Below are positions 33,734-40,371 of a DNA stretch of 40,371 nt, piece by piece (position 1 is the first letter of the stretch; every line of letters begins with the position of its first letter). Origin of the DNA: Alcanivorax sp. S71-1-4. GTDB taxonomy: Bacteria > Pseudomonadota > Gammaproteobacteria > Pseudomonadales > Alcanivoracaceae. A model generated the notes under the pieces. That model did not search any database and was not told the origin of the DNA. It saw only the letters and a list, made by a program, of their open reading frames with translations. The stretch is from contig NZ_AQOR01000034.1 of the NCBI RefSeq assembly GCF_009846755.1, forward strand, positions 1-40,371, given 5' to 3'. The position numbers were made by a program, and so were the translations under genes.

Positions 33734-33958
33734 CTGTTTTGTGTTTTGCTCTCATGCCGCCAAACTTACTCTTCCAGAGGTAATAGCTGGCCTCCGAAAA
33801 ACCATGCTTGCGGCATAGCTCCTTGACGGGCAGCCCTGCCTCCGCCTGACGCAGGAAACCGATGATCTGCTCCTCGGTGAATCGCTTCTTCATGTCTAAT
33901 CTCCTCGTAGTGGGTATTGGACTCCAAAGTCAGGTGCTACTCAAACAGGGGGGACGTC
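33734..33958 (-). mobile_element. IS3-family orfA fragment, cut by RAYT unit 2
   Basis: A minus-strand orfA starts at 33893 (MKKRFTEEQIIGFLRQAEAG, then LPVKELCRKHGFSEASYYLW, KSKFGGM) and is lost right after KFGGM, where the RAYT unit end begins. Its upstream end (33894-33958) reaches a G run and then RAYT remnant 3, so the IS itself appears to have landed in an older RAYT copy. It is a different IS3 from that at 21129-22120. Confidence 0.82.
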
Positions 33959-34114
33959 GGTAATAAGAGGTTGATCCAGCGCTATCTGATGACTTCGCGA
34001 TCTGGTCATGACTTCTTCCTTGAAGCTTATGGCCAGATTAAAAGAATCTGATGGATATCAGGTATAGGAAATATCTGACTTGGGTGTAAGCCTTTTGCTA
34101 ATCGGTGGCTGTCT
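33959..34114 (-). mobile_element. RAYT remnant 3 (leader and first codons)
   Basis: It shows the shared start region (GGTCATGACTTCTTCCTTGA, ATG complement at 34007-34009), the leader with GATATCAGGTATAGGAAATA and the end GCTAATCGGTGGCTGTCT (34097-34114). The rest of the transposase is missing at the IS3 boundary. Confidence 0.72.
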
Positions 34115-34184
34115 CTGTTTGCTCCTTTATAGGGAAGTAGGCTTCTCAACAGCCTCCTTCCCTTTTTCCCATGAACTTCTAAAT

Positions 34185-34718
34185 TTAGTTCCAGAATTCA
34201 TAGTAATTGGAACTTGACATCTCCCCTTTTAAAGAACACGTTCCATTTGGTGCAATAGGGCCATCAAAGGAAAAATAGCCCCCGTCCTCGGCATGGAAAT
34301 ATATATCCATCTGGTCGCTACATACTCCACATAATGAGCTTTGCTCGATACCACTCACTGTAAATGCTATAGGCGAGTCATTAACAGAAATTGGAGTGGG
34401 CACACTTCCACTCCAGGCAGTCGGACTGAATGTCAGAGTACTGCAGAAAAAATTTCCGCCGGAGACAGGAGAAGAGAACAGGAAACTAGTGACTCCATTT
34501 GAGTCTTCGCTTATTGAAACATCTGCTGACAAAGCACAATCAACAGTACAAAAGCCATTTCGCCACGTATAAGTACCGCTGAAATGATCATAAATTGGCG
34601 TGACATCAAGTTGCTCCGAAGCACCACCGTTAACGTTGTAGTAAAGAGGCCCAGATGCACTGGCACCCCCAGAGAAAGCCATGCCAATGAAAACCATTAT
34701 CAGGTTATTCAACTTCAT
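34185..34718 (-). CDS. PraB-like secreted protein, paralog B
   Basis: This 177-residue exported protein has a signal peptide cut near SASA (about 19) and six mature cysteines in the order of paralog A: NGFCTVDC, NFFCST, LCGVC, GTCSLKG. It shares LYYNVNGGASEQLDVTPI at its mature start and ends SSSNYYEFW. GGAG lies upstream of the ATG at 34718. Codon use is ordinary, unlike paralog A, so it is probably expressed less. A GGGAAG/CTTCCC imperfect hairpin lies downstream at 34133-34163. RAYT remnants flank it on both sides. Confidence 0.78.
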   Translation of the reverse strand: MKLNNLIMVFIGMAFSGGASASGPLYYNVNGGASEQLDVTPIYDHFSGTYTWRNGFCTVDCALSADVSISEDSNGVTSFLFSSPVSGGNFFCSTLTFSPTAWSGSVPTPISVNDSPIAFTVSGIEQSSLCGVCSDQMDIYFHAEDGGYFSFDGPIAPNGTCSLKGEMSSSNYYEFWN

Positions 34719-35064
34719 TCTTCTCTCCATGATTAATATCAATATCCATCAAGTAGCAAATATCAGTAGACGAACTAGAAACCGTTAACAAACGGTTTCT
34801 AGGACGCCGCGCAAATTTGCCCCCGCAAAGTACGGTAGCAATCAAGCATGATCTACCCTAATAAATTAAAAGCTAGATTTACTAATTTTCCATCAATCAA
34901 AGAAAATTACTCATTTACCACCATCGTTCACAAGATGATCCCTCAGACTTTCCGTCAGGATCTGACACCAGAAAGACATCGTAACGACATCAAATGCAAT
35001 CCGACCAGGGCCCACGCAACAGTTCGCACGCTCAAAGCCCGCAGGACATGCTCAACACCCGAAA
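34719..35064. other. Region upstream of PraB-like B
   Basis: No gene is supported here. It holds the leader of paralog B with a strong hairpin at 34775-34802. An open frame at 34848-35138 on the plus strand has no ribosome site and runs into RAYT remnant 4. Confidence 0.45.
34775..34802 (-). other. 12-bp perfect hairpin in the leader of PraB-like B
   Basis: CTAGAAACCGTT pairs with AACGGTTTCTAG over a 4-base loop, 57 bases before the ATG. It may be a leader stabiliser, like the hairpin at 20380-20407, or an operator. Confidence 0.5.
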
Positions 35065-35235
35065 GAGGTTGCGGAGAATGCAGTATTAATAAGAGTTGGA
35101 TTCCAGCTATACTTACTGGCTGCGGAGTCCGGTCATGACTTCCTCCTTGAAGTGCATAACCAGATCACCTATACAAGGTGCCATCAAGTATAGAAAATAT
35201 CTGATTCGGGTGTAAGCCAATCGTCAGTCTGTGGC
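35065..35235 (-). mobile_element. RAYT remnant 4
   Basis: It shows the common start region (GGTCATGACTTCCTCCTTGA, ATG complement 35134-35136), the leader with ATCAAGTATAGAAAATATCT and a degenerate end near 35217-35235. Only the first few codons of the transposase are recognisable. Confidence 0.65.
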
Positions 35236-35272
35236 CGCGATTTTCATTCAACTTTATGTGACTTAGATTTAT

Positions 35273-35815
35273 TTAATAGTGCAAAATAGCATACGAATGG
35301 TTGACACTAATCACCTGCGCCTTTATGTAACATGCGCCTATCGAATCATCAATTTCGAAGCCTGAAATGCTATTATTATACAGAAATTCTAAAGCGCCAC
35401 TTGCCATACAATTTGGTGCCTGGACTGTGACGATGGAGACAGGGAAAGGTACATCAATATTCGGGCTAAAGGGTGTGGGAAGGCTAGTATGGTCGGCTGT
35501 TCCAGACCAGTTATAGCCACCCAATGAAACAAGATTACAGAGAAAGGATCCTGATACACTTGAATTTGTTATTATTAAAGTAGTAGTAGAGATTCCATCA
35601 TCAACGATCTCAGCATCAAATTGCCAGTTGCAGTTTATGGAAGTTACGCCTCCAACGATTTCTATCATTCCTGCGAAAGAGTCAGATATCGGATTGCCAT
35701 CTAAAAATACCGGACTCCCATTGTCTACTGATACTCTAACCTGAGAGCTTGCCAGACTCATGTTGTGTGCACCAAGAATAATAACCGCCAGTATAATCTT
35801 GAATATTACTTTCAT
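35273..35815 (-). CDS. PraB-like secreted protein, paralog C (diverged)
   Basis: This 180-residue exported protein has a signal peptide cut near LASS (about 24). It keeps the family outline, VRVSVDNGSPVFLDGNPI (mature start), SFAGMIEI, SINCNW, SSVSGSFLCNLVSLGGYNWSG (read in parts), but has only four cysteines. It lacks the first cysteine of the first pair and one of the CGxC pair, so at least one disulfide is lost. It may be drifting or specialised. GGAG lies twelve bases before the ATG. It is flanked by RAYT remnants. Confidence 0.72.
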   Translation of the reverse strand: MKVIFKIILAVIILGAHNMSLASSQVRVSVDNGSPVFLDGNPISDSFAGMIEIVGGVTSINCNWQFDAEIVDDGISTTTLIITNSSVSGSFLCNLVSLGGYNWSGTADHTSLPTPFSPNIDVPFPVSIVTVQAPNCMASGALEFLYNNSISGFEIDDSIGACYIKAQVISVNHSYAILHY

Positions 35816-36183
35816 CTCTATTTCTCCATTCTAATTTGTATTACTTTTTTGATTCGTTCTGGATATCTTTCCAGAAGATTATTGTGAGTGCTGCCGCGTG
35901 GATCAATGGGTGTTAAGTAAATTAAGACTTTACTTAGTGAGAGATATCATCGTGACTATACAAAGCCATAATGGAAAGACGCTCTGCCTCCTATCTCTCA
36001 AGCCCAAATCAGCAATAGACAGGGATAGGCACGATAAAAATAGAAAAAAGAAATGATAGGCATCGAGTAGCATTGAATTTTCCTTCCCACAAATGCCCGC
36101 TGCAGCAATCTTCCTCATTAGCGCGCCGCGCTATGCATTCATTCGGGCAGCGCATAAACCAACTCAGGTCACAGAGCCGCTCG
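35816..36183. other. Leader of PraB-like C and unassigned DNA
   Basis: The promoter of paralog C should lie here. The short open frames lack support, and the part from about 36150 may belong to RAYT remnant 5. Confidence 0.4.
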
Positions 36184-36673
36184 CGCCATTTGGCTACTAT
36201 TGCTGTGCCCTGACAGCAGTGGCCTCGTCCGGCGCCCGGCCCGCCAACCAGTTATGCACAATAAGCGGTCCGGCAAATACCTTCATCCACCGGCTCGCTA
36301 CCTCGCCGCATCCGAGCCCCAAGCCAGCTCTGCATTGATACGAACCGCCGGGTCGTAGTGGCTGGGCATGACCGGAACACGCCCACATCAATCGCGGATA
36401 TCTCCGTGAGCAATGCAAGCCGCTCCCACCACCCAGGCCAGACGATGCTCGAAGATCTGCCGCTGAGAAGGTCTTCACCACATAGAAAGGCACGCCGAAC
36501 ACAGCGGCCGATGGAGTGGCAATAAGAGGTTGATTCCAGCGATACCTGCTGGCTTCGCGGTCTGGTCGTGACTTCCTCCTTGAAGTTTATGACCAGACTA
36601 AGGGAGCTATTTGACACCAGGCATAGAAAATCGCTGAGTTGGGTGTAAACCTTTTGCTAATCGGTGGCTGTCC
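36184..36673 (-). pseudogene. RAYT remnant 5, longest, frameshifted
   Basis: The N-terminal part is readable as [20 protein letters not shown] ... [16 protein letters not shown] in one frame. A later part in another frame reads [21 protein letters not shown], which matches the RAYT region after the HUH motif. The HUH histidines are lost (PATTTRR in place of NHYH) and the start codon is ACG. The end GCTAATCGGTGGCTGTCC is intact at 36656-36673. It shows that the parent RAYT was longer than the truncated units. Confidence 0.75.
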
Positions 36674-37029
36674 TAGTTTATTTTTCTAGTGTAAATCAAA
36701 CCAGCCTTAGATATCCCCATCAACGAGTAGAGGCAAACCAACATCAAGAATAGAAATTTTCATAACACGACACAATAGATTGGGTATCTTATTACTAATC
36801 AACCACTTTCTCTTCCACCGCTAGCTAGGCATTAGCGCCTCAAATTTACCTTTACTCAAAAAAAATTGCTCAATACCAGTTCCACCACCTCACCCAAGAT
36901 CAATACTCCAGATTTCCGCAATGAAGAAAAGCATGATTTACTATTATCTGTTGATCCGAGAAGATTAATAAACAACGATATTATCTCCCAAAACACAAAC
37001 CAAATGGCAAAATCAACATGGAGATTAAA
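36674..37029. other. AT-rich leader of PraB-like D
   Basis: No gene is seen in these 356 bases. They should hold the promoter of paralog D. No hairpin or operator matching that of paralog A was found. Confidence 0.45.
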
Positions 37030-37563
37030 ATGAAATCAATGTCAAAAATCTTACTCGGCATTTCCGTACTTTCAGCCTTCAATTTAAGTCATGCGTCTTC
37101 ATCAATCTATTATGACGTGAATGGCGGTTCTCCACAGCAACTTGATGTAACACCTCTGAACGACACATTCACCGGAACAACCAACTTAACCTCAGGCTTC
37201 TGTAGTCTTAACTGCACGTTAAGCGCCACAGGAACTCTTACTGATGATCTTGGTATTACCACCTTGTCAGTTACATCAGCGAGCGTTTCTGGAAGCCTCC
37301 TATGCGGCAGTGTATCGCTCACGGGATTCCCATGGACAGGTTCAGTTGCACACCCAGTCATAGTGACATCAAACCCAACAACTTTCGCTCTTACGGGCGT
37401 AAACGTCTCTTCCATCTGTGGTACTTGTAGCGACCAAATTGATGTTCAGCTTGACACTTCGAACGGTGGTAGCTTTGTATTCAACGGGCCAATTACTCCC
37501 ACAGGGAGCTGCTCAGTTACTGGTTCTCTTACAAGCCCCAATTACTATACATTCTGGCACTGA
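37030..37563 (+). CDS. PraB-like secreted protein, paralog D
   Basis: This 177-residue exported protein has a signal peptide cut near SHAS (about 21) and is the closest paralog of A: it shares IYYDVNGGSPQQLDVTPLND, SGFCSLNCTLSATGTL, VTSASVSGSLLCGSVSLTGF (read in parts), CGTCSDQIDV and a C-terminal NYYTFWH. All six cysteines are kept. GGAG lies upstream of the ATG at 37030; an ATG four codons earlier overlaps that site and is less likely. Codon use is ordinary. A clear terminator follows. It is flanked by RAYT remnants. Confidence 0.82.
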   Translation: MKSMSKILLGISVLSAFNLSHASSSIYYDVNGGSPQQLDVTPLNDTFTGTTNLTSGFCSLNCTLSATGTLTDDLGITTLSVTSASVSGSLLCGSVSLTGFPWTGSVAHPVIVTSNPTTFALTGVNVSSICGTCSDQIDVQLDTSNGGSFVFNGPITPTGSCSVTGSLTSPNYYTFWH

Positions 37564-37613
37564 TACTTCGGAGTGCTTATTACAGATACCACTGCATTAA
37601 AATAACTTACTAG

Positions 37614-37644
37614 GGCCAGAAGCTGTCTGCTGGCCTCTTTTTTT
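37614..37644 (+). terminator. Rho-independent terminator of PraB-like D
   Basis: GGCCAG pairs with CTGGCC over a 10-base loop and is followed by a run of seven T, about 50 bases after the stop codon. Confidence 0.85.
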
Positions 37645-37904
37645 AACACGTAAAACGATATCTTATTAGAGGAGGCATATTCTTCCCCCATTTTCCACAG
37701 CAACTAGAGTGAGAATCGGACCATCACAGCTAACTTCTGTGCGCAGTGATGCTTCCCAACGCCATACTTAGACTCACACTGCTGCACATCAGTACTGAAA
37801 ACCCGGAAAGCAACCGAACCTTTTCAATTGACTCAAGCAGCTGTCGCACGGTCCGCTAGCAGTCAGATATAGGAGGTGTTGTGGCTTGCTGGGCTGGGCG
37901 TACT
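37645..37904. other. Unassigned DNA after PraB-like D
   Basis: No gene, repeat or hairpin was identified in this stretch. Confidence 0.35.
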
Positions 37905-37970
37905 ACAGTGCAGTGGCAGTAAGAAGATAGATTATTCCAGCAATATCTTCTTACCGCGGATCTGGATCAT
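37905..37970 (-). mobile_element. RAYT fragment 6
   Basis: A short piece (CAGTGGCAGTAAG ... GATTATTCCAGCAATATC) resembles the first codons of the other RAYT copies. It lies just outside RAYT unit 7. Confidence 0.45.
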
Positions 37971-38018
37971 CGCTATTCAGTGCATGTCTTTGTCATGTCT
38001 GTGTCATGGACCAAACCT

Positions 38019-38405
38019 CCGAAGCTGCCCGGTGCTAATCAGTGCCTGTACCTGCTTATTCTGTGTGGATGCGGACTACCAGATGATAATGGTTCGGCAT
38101 AACGGCATAAGCGCAGAGATCAATAGCGAATACCTTCGAAAGCAACGCCAGCCGTTCTATCACCCAGGAACGACGATGTTCAATTGATCCGCCACTGAGA
38201 GGATCATTACCACACAGGAAGGCCCGACGAACACAGCGGCCAAGGCAGTGGTAGTAAGGGGTTGATTCCAGCAATATCTGCTAGTTGCGGGGTCGGGTCA
38301 TGACTTCCTCCTTGAAGCGCATCACCAGATTAACCAAAGAAAATGATATCAAGTAGAGGAAATCACTGATTCCTGTGTAGGACATTCGCTAAACGGTGGC
38401 TGTCC
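38019..38405 (-). mobile_element. RAYT unit 7 with truncated transposase
   Basis: It matches unit 2 over nearly its whole length, with end GCTAAACGGTGGCTGTCC (38388-38405) and inner end GCTAATCAGTGCCTGTAC near 38036. The transposase begins at 38301 but meets TAG at codon 7. The remainder ([18 protein letters not shown] ... [14 protein letters not shown]) keeps the HUH motif and stops at 38056. It is cut at the same place as unit 2. Confidence 0.75.
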
Positions 38406-38546
38406 CTTTTTTTTCCGTCAGGTCCTTGCCTTCACGCAGGGCTTTGAGTGCGGCTTCCATGTCGAAGCCAGGAAAGGTTGGACTGGTCATATGTCACCTC
38501 GTTGCTGAACAGATTAACGGGGTGACACAGAATTTTGAACAGTACC
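38406..38546 (-). mobile_element. IS256-family transposase fragment, cut by RAYT unit 7
   Basis: A minus-strand frame starts at 38490 (MTSPTFPGFDMEAALKALRE, then GKDLTEK), the typical start of IS256-type transposases, and is lost at the RAYT end. The likely IS end (GTGACACAGAATTTTGAACA, read near 38522) precedes it. Confidence 0.75.
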
Positions 38547-38646
38547 GACACTGAACCCGGAAAAAGAGCTACCCATGGACCAAGCGGCTTAGCATGAAAA
38601 CAGTGACAACTATCTTGAAAAACAACGATGGTTGTCACTGATTATC

Positions 38647-40227
38647 CTAGGTCTTCTTAAACTGTTTTCCTGTATTCAATGCCTTCCCCAACCCATAAAA
38701 TATCTCATATTGACAATCTGTTTTAACTCTGGGGTTTATGTTGGATACGCTTCTATCCCGAAAACACCAAAAAAAGTATGGCCTACCTTCTTCCACTTGC
38801 TCTATGCAAAAAATAATATTCAGCTCATAGAGAAACTGTAAAAATTCGGCGTCGTTGCCCAAAAAAACAGGTCTTTTAATAGAGTTTCTGTCTAAAAAAT
38901 CTAGATAATTCGAAAAGCATTGCTTATATTCAAAATAGGAAAATGAATAATCCCCCTTCAAAAACTCAAAAAATTTCAAAAATGTTTCGTAATCACTTTC
39001 AGAATAGTAAAAAGAAAGATGATCCTTTACTTCGCCCAAAAGATACTCGGAATATCTTCGCCTAAACTGGACATCCCTGAAATCATCCTCTATAAAGTAA
39101 TTTCTACTTCGACCATGTTCAATATGAAGTTCTCTTAGCAAATTCAACATGGTTACAATATCTCGAGGGCGGAAGTATGAGAATCGCAAGAAAGATATAA
39201 ATGAGTGTTCCTTTTTTCCTTGGACATCAACAGTATATGGGAAGTAATCTTCCCAATAATTGTCATTTTTGCTACCGGGCTGGCCTAAAGAAAGCAACCT
39301 ATTTGGTAATTTATACAGCTCAGAGTTTTGGAAGCGTTCATATGGTATGCGCCAATCCAAGAAAACAGAATTGTCTCTAATTCTATTGTTTGCATTTTGG
39401 AGCCCTATGGAGTTAAAAATGTCAGGCCTTAGAAGAATAACTACCTTAATGCGCCCTCTGGAATCTTTGATCGGGGCAAAAAAATCGTTATTAAGACTCC
39501 AAACCGCATTTGCCAAACCTTTCACACACTCTAGGTAATCAGGATAATCAATGCCAGACGGACGCAAATCAATTCCGTCAACAAAAAGCGTATGATTCTT
39601 CTCAAGCTTTAAGGATTTAATTGCTTCTTCAAATCTTCTATGTATATAAAGAAGGTTTGTCTGATATTTTTGCTCAGTGAATTTTACTGTCTTTGCTGTC
39701 ATGCCTTCTGCAGCCGCACATTCCGCTATCAAATTGGCAGACGCCGAAGAATGTTCCACAAACTCCATAGCATTCATAATTTCTGGAGAGAATGCTCCAT
39801 CATAGTATTCATCTATAGCATTATTAACAGCTCTAAACCGAACAAACCTGTTCAAAAAACTGTCCTGGCCCTCTGTTTCATAAATTTTCTTTGATATAAG
39901 AAGCAGAAGAATAACCTTCCATATATTCGTATAATCGGAAAGGCTCAGATTTTTTTGCTGCTTAAGGGTGACAAATTTTTGATACTCGGTTTCACGAATA
40001 TAATTCAGCGACGACAAGGTATTGCAATAAAAGTTATTCGATAACCAAACAGCGTAAGCTGTTTTCCCAGTCCCTTTATCTCCAATCAAGAAGTAATTCT
40101 GAGGGAGCATTATTTCATCAAGCTTGCTATTTTTTATAAACAATCTATTGAAATCATCTTTGTTTTCTCTTCGCCTGTAATTAACAGCGTCATTAAAACC
40201 AAGCTTAAGATCTCTAATTGGAAGCAT
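38647..40227 (-). CDS. P-loop ATPase, Sll1717-type
   Basis: This 526-residue protein has Walker A GDKGTGKT (residues 49-56), a Walker B-like LFVDGID (214-220), a probable sensor strand RIKVVILLRPDIF (about 262-274) and the FRPRDIVTMLNLLRE segment (about 353-367) typical of Sll1717/FunZ-like ATPases. The rest is helical and rich in aromatic residues. There is no signal peptide, so it is cytosolic. The family is often found in variable and defence-type islands, and its role is not established. GAGAGGGG lies upstream of the ATG. The gene is strikingly AT-rich compared with the left part of the window, which points to horizontal gain. No partner gene is visible before the window ends. Confidence 0.8.
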   Translation of the reverse strand: MLPIRDLKLGFNDAVNYRRRENKDDFNRLFIKNSKLDEIMLPQNYFLIGDKGTGKTAYAVWLSNNFYCNTLSSLNYIRETEYQKFVTLKQQKNLSLSDYTNIWKVILLLLISKKIYETEGQDSFLNRFVRFRAVNNAIDEYYDGAFSPEIMNAMEFVEHSSASANLIAECAAAEGMTAKTVKFTEQKYQTNLLYIHRRFEEAIKSLKLEKNHTLFVDGIDLRPSGIDYPDYLECVKGLANAVWSLNNDFFAPIKDSRGRIKVVILLRPDIFNSIGLQNANNRIRDNSVFLDWRIPYERFQNSELYKLPNRLLSLGQPGSKNDNYWEDYFPYTVDVQGKKEHSFISFLRFSYFRPRDIVTMLNLLRELHIEHGRSRNYFIEDDFRDVQFRRRYSEYLLGEVKDHLSFYYSESDYETFLKFFEFLKGDYSFSYFEYKQCFSNYLDFLDRNSIKRPVFLGNDAEFLQFLYELNIIFCIEQVEEGRPYFFWCFRDRSVSNINPRVKTDCQYEIFYGLGKALNTGKQFKKT

Positions 40228-40362
40228 TTATCCCCTCTCATTTTTTATTTTATACTAAAACATGAGCTCAAATTAATGATACGCTTGAATTTATAATATA
40301 CTATTACGATGTGAGTTTCCAATTCAAGAGCAATAAGCGATAAAAGAGATGTGTGCCCGACG

Positions 40363-40371
40363 CCCCCCCCC
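40363..40371. repeat. C run at the right edge
   Basis: The window ends in nine C. It may be a contig end at a homopolymer or a biological run. It lies about 135 bases upstream of the ATPase start. Confidence 0.6.

Noticed and set aside
34848-35138. 96-codon plus-strand frame upstream of PraB-like B
   Set aside because: Its end lies in RAYT remnant DNA and no ribosome site or family supports it.
31415-38405. CRISPR-like array suggested by repeated sequences
   Set aside because: The repeats are RAYT leaders hundreds of bases apart, with no regular short spacers and no cas genes.
40363-40371. C run at the edge as a biological signal
   Set aside because: It coincides with the window end, so an assembly edge at a homopolymer is the simpler explanation.

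Overview
The window looks like chromosomal DNA of a GC-rich gammaproteobacterium, plausibly a marine hydrocarbon degrader of the Alcanivorax type. This rests on gene content: a FadL-type outer-membrane channel paired with an Ig-like lipoprotein, several small secreted proteins resembling the PraA/PraB 'alkane oxidation activator' family, a DUF6351 lipoprotein hydrolase and an RND pump with its own two-component system. No rRNA, tRNA or CRISPR array was seen. The genus is inference.

Region 1 (1-17500, GC-rich, mostly intact genes). A two-component system (response regulator, then kinase) lies upstream of an adaptor/RND efflux pair, all on the minus strand. Next come a DUF6351 lipoprotein esterase-like protein and an MFS transporter on the plus strand; the promoter regions of these two share a pair of ATCGAT palindromes at identical 19-bp spacing. 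An Rpn-family nuclease follows, with a strong internal ribosome binding site that could make a separate C-terminal protein. Then come a three-domain secreted phospholipase C/lectin protein, a DUF192 lipoprotein, a quinone-oxidoreductase-like enzyme, a YegP protein, an orphan antitoxin-like protein and a cytosolic MCP-Cache protein.

Region 2 (17500-30300, more AT-rich). Two orphan GspC-like proteins (type II secretion HR plus PDZ domains) each sit beside a small cysteine-containing secreted protein of one family. At the first locus the GspC-like gene is divergent from an operon for a periplasmic FKBP prolyl isomerase and a DsbC-like disulfide isomerase, followed by a PraB-like gene. The FKBP and PraB-like promoter regions share an operator-like sequence. 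At the second locus a GspC-like gene converges on a diverged PraB-like gene. Between them lie a decayed IS3 element and the FadL/Ig-like lipoprotein operon. I read the two loci as a possible specialised folding and secretion module for these surface proteins. This is inference.

Region 3 (30300-40371, accessory). It holds two toxin-antitoxin pairs (RelE/HigB-like with an Xre antitoxin, and VapBC), a TrmY/DUF358 SPOUT methyltransferase, three more PraB-like paralogs, at least six decayed REP-associated tyrosine transposase (RAYT) remnants all in one orientation, fragments of IS3 and IS256 transposases cut at RAYT ends, and an AT-rich Sll1717-type P-loop ATPase at the right edge. The window ends in a C run.
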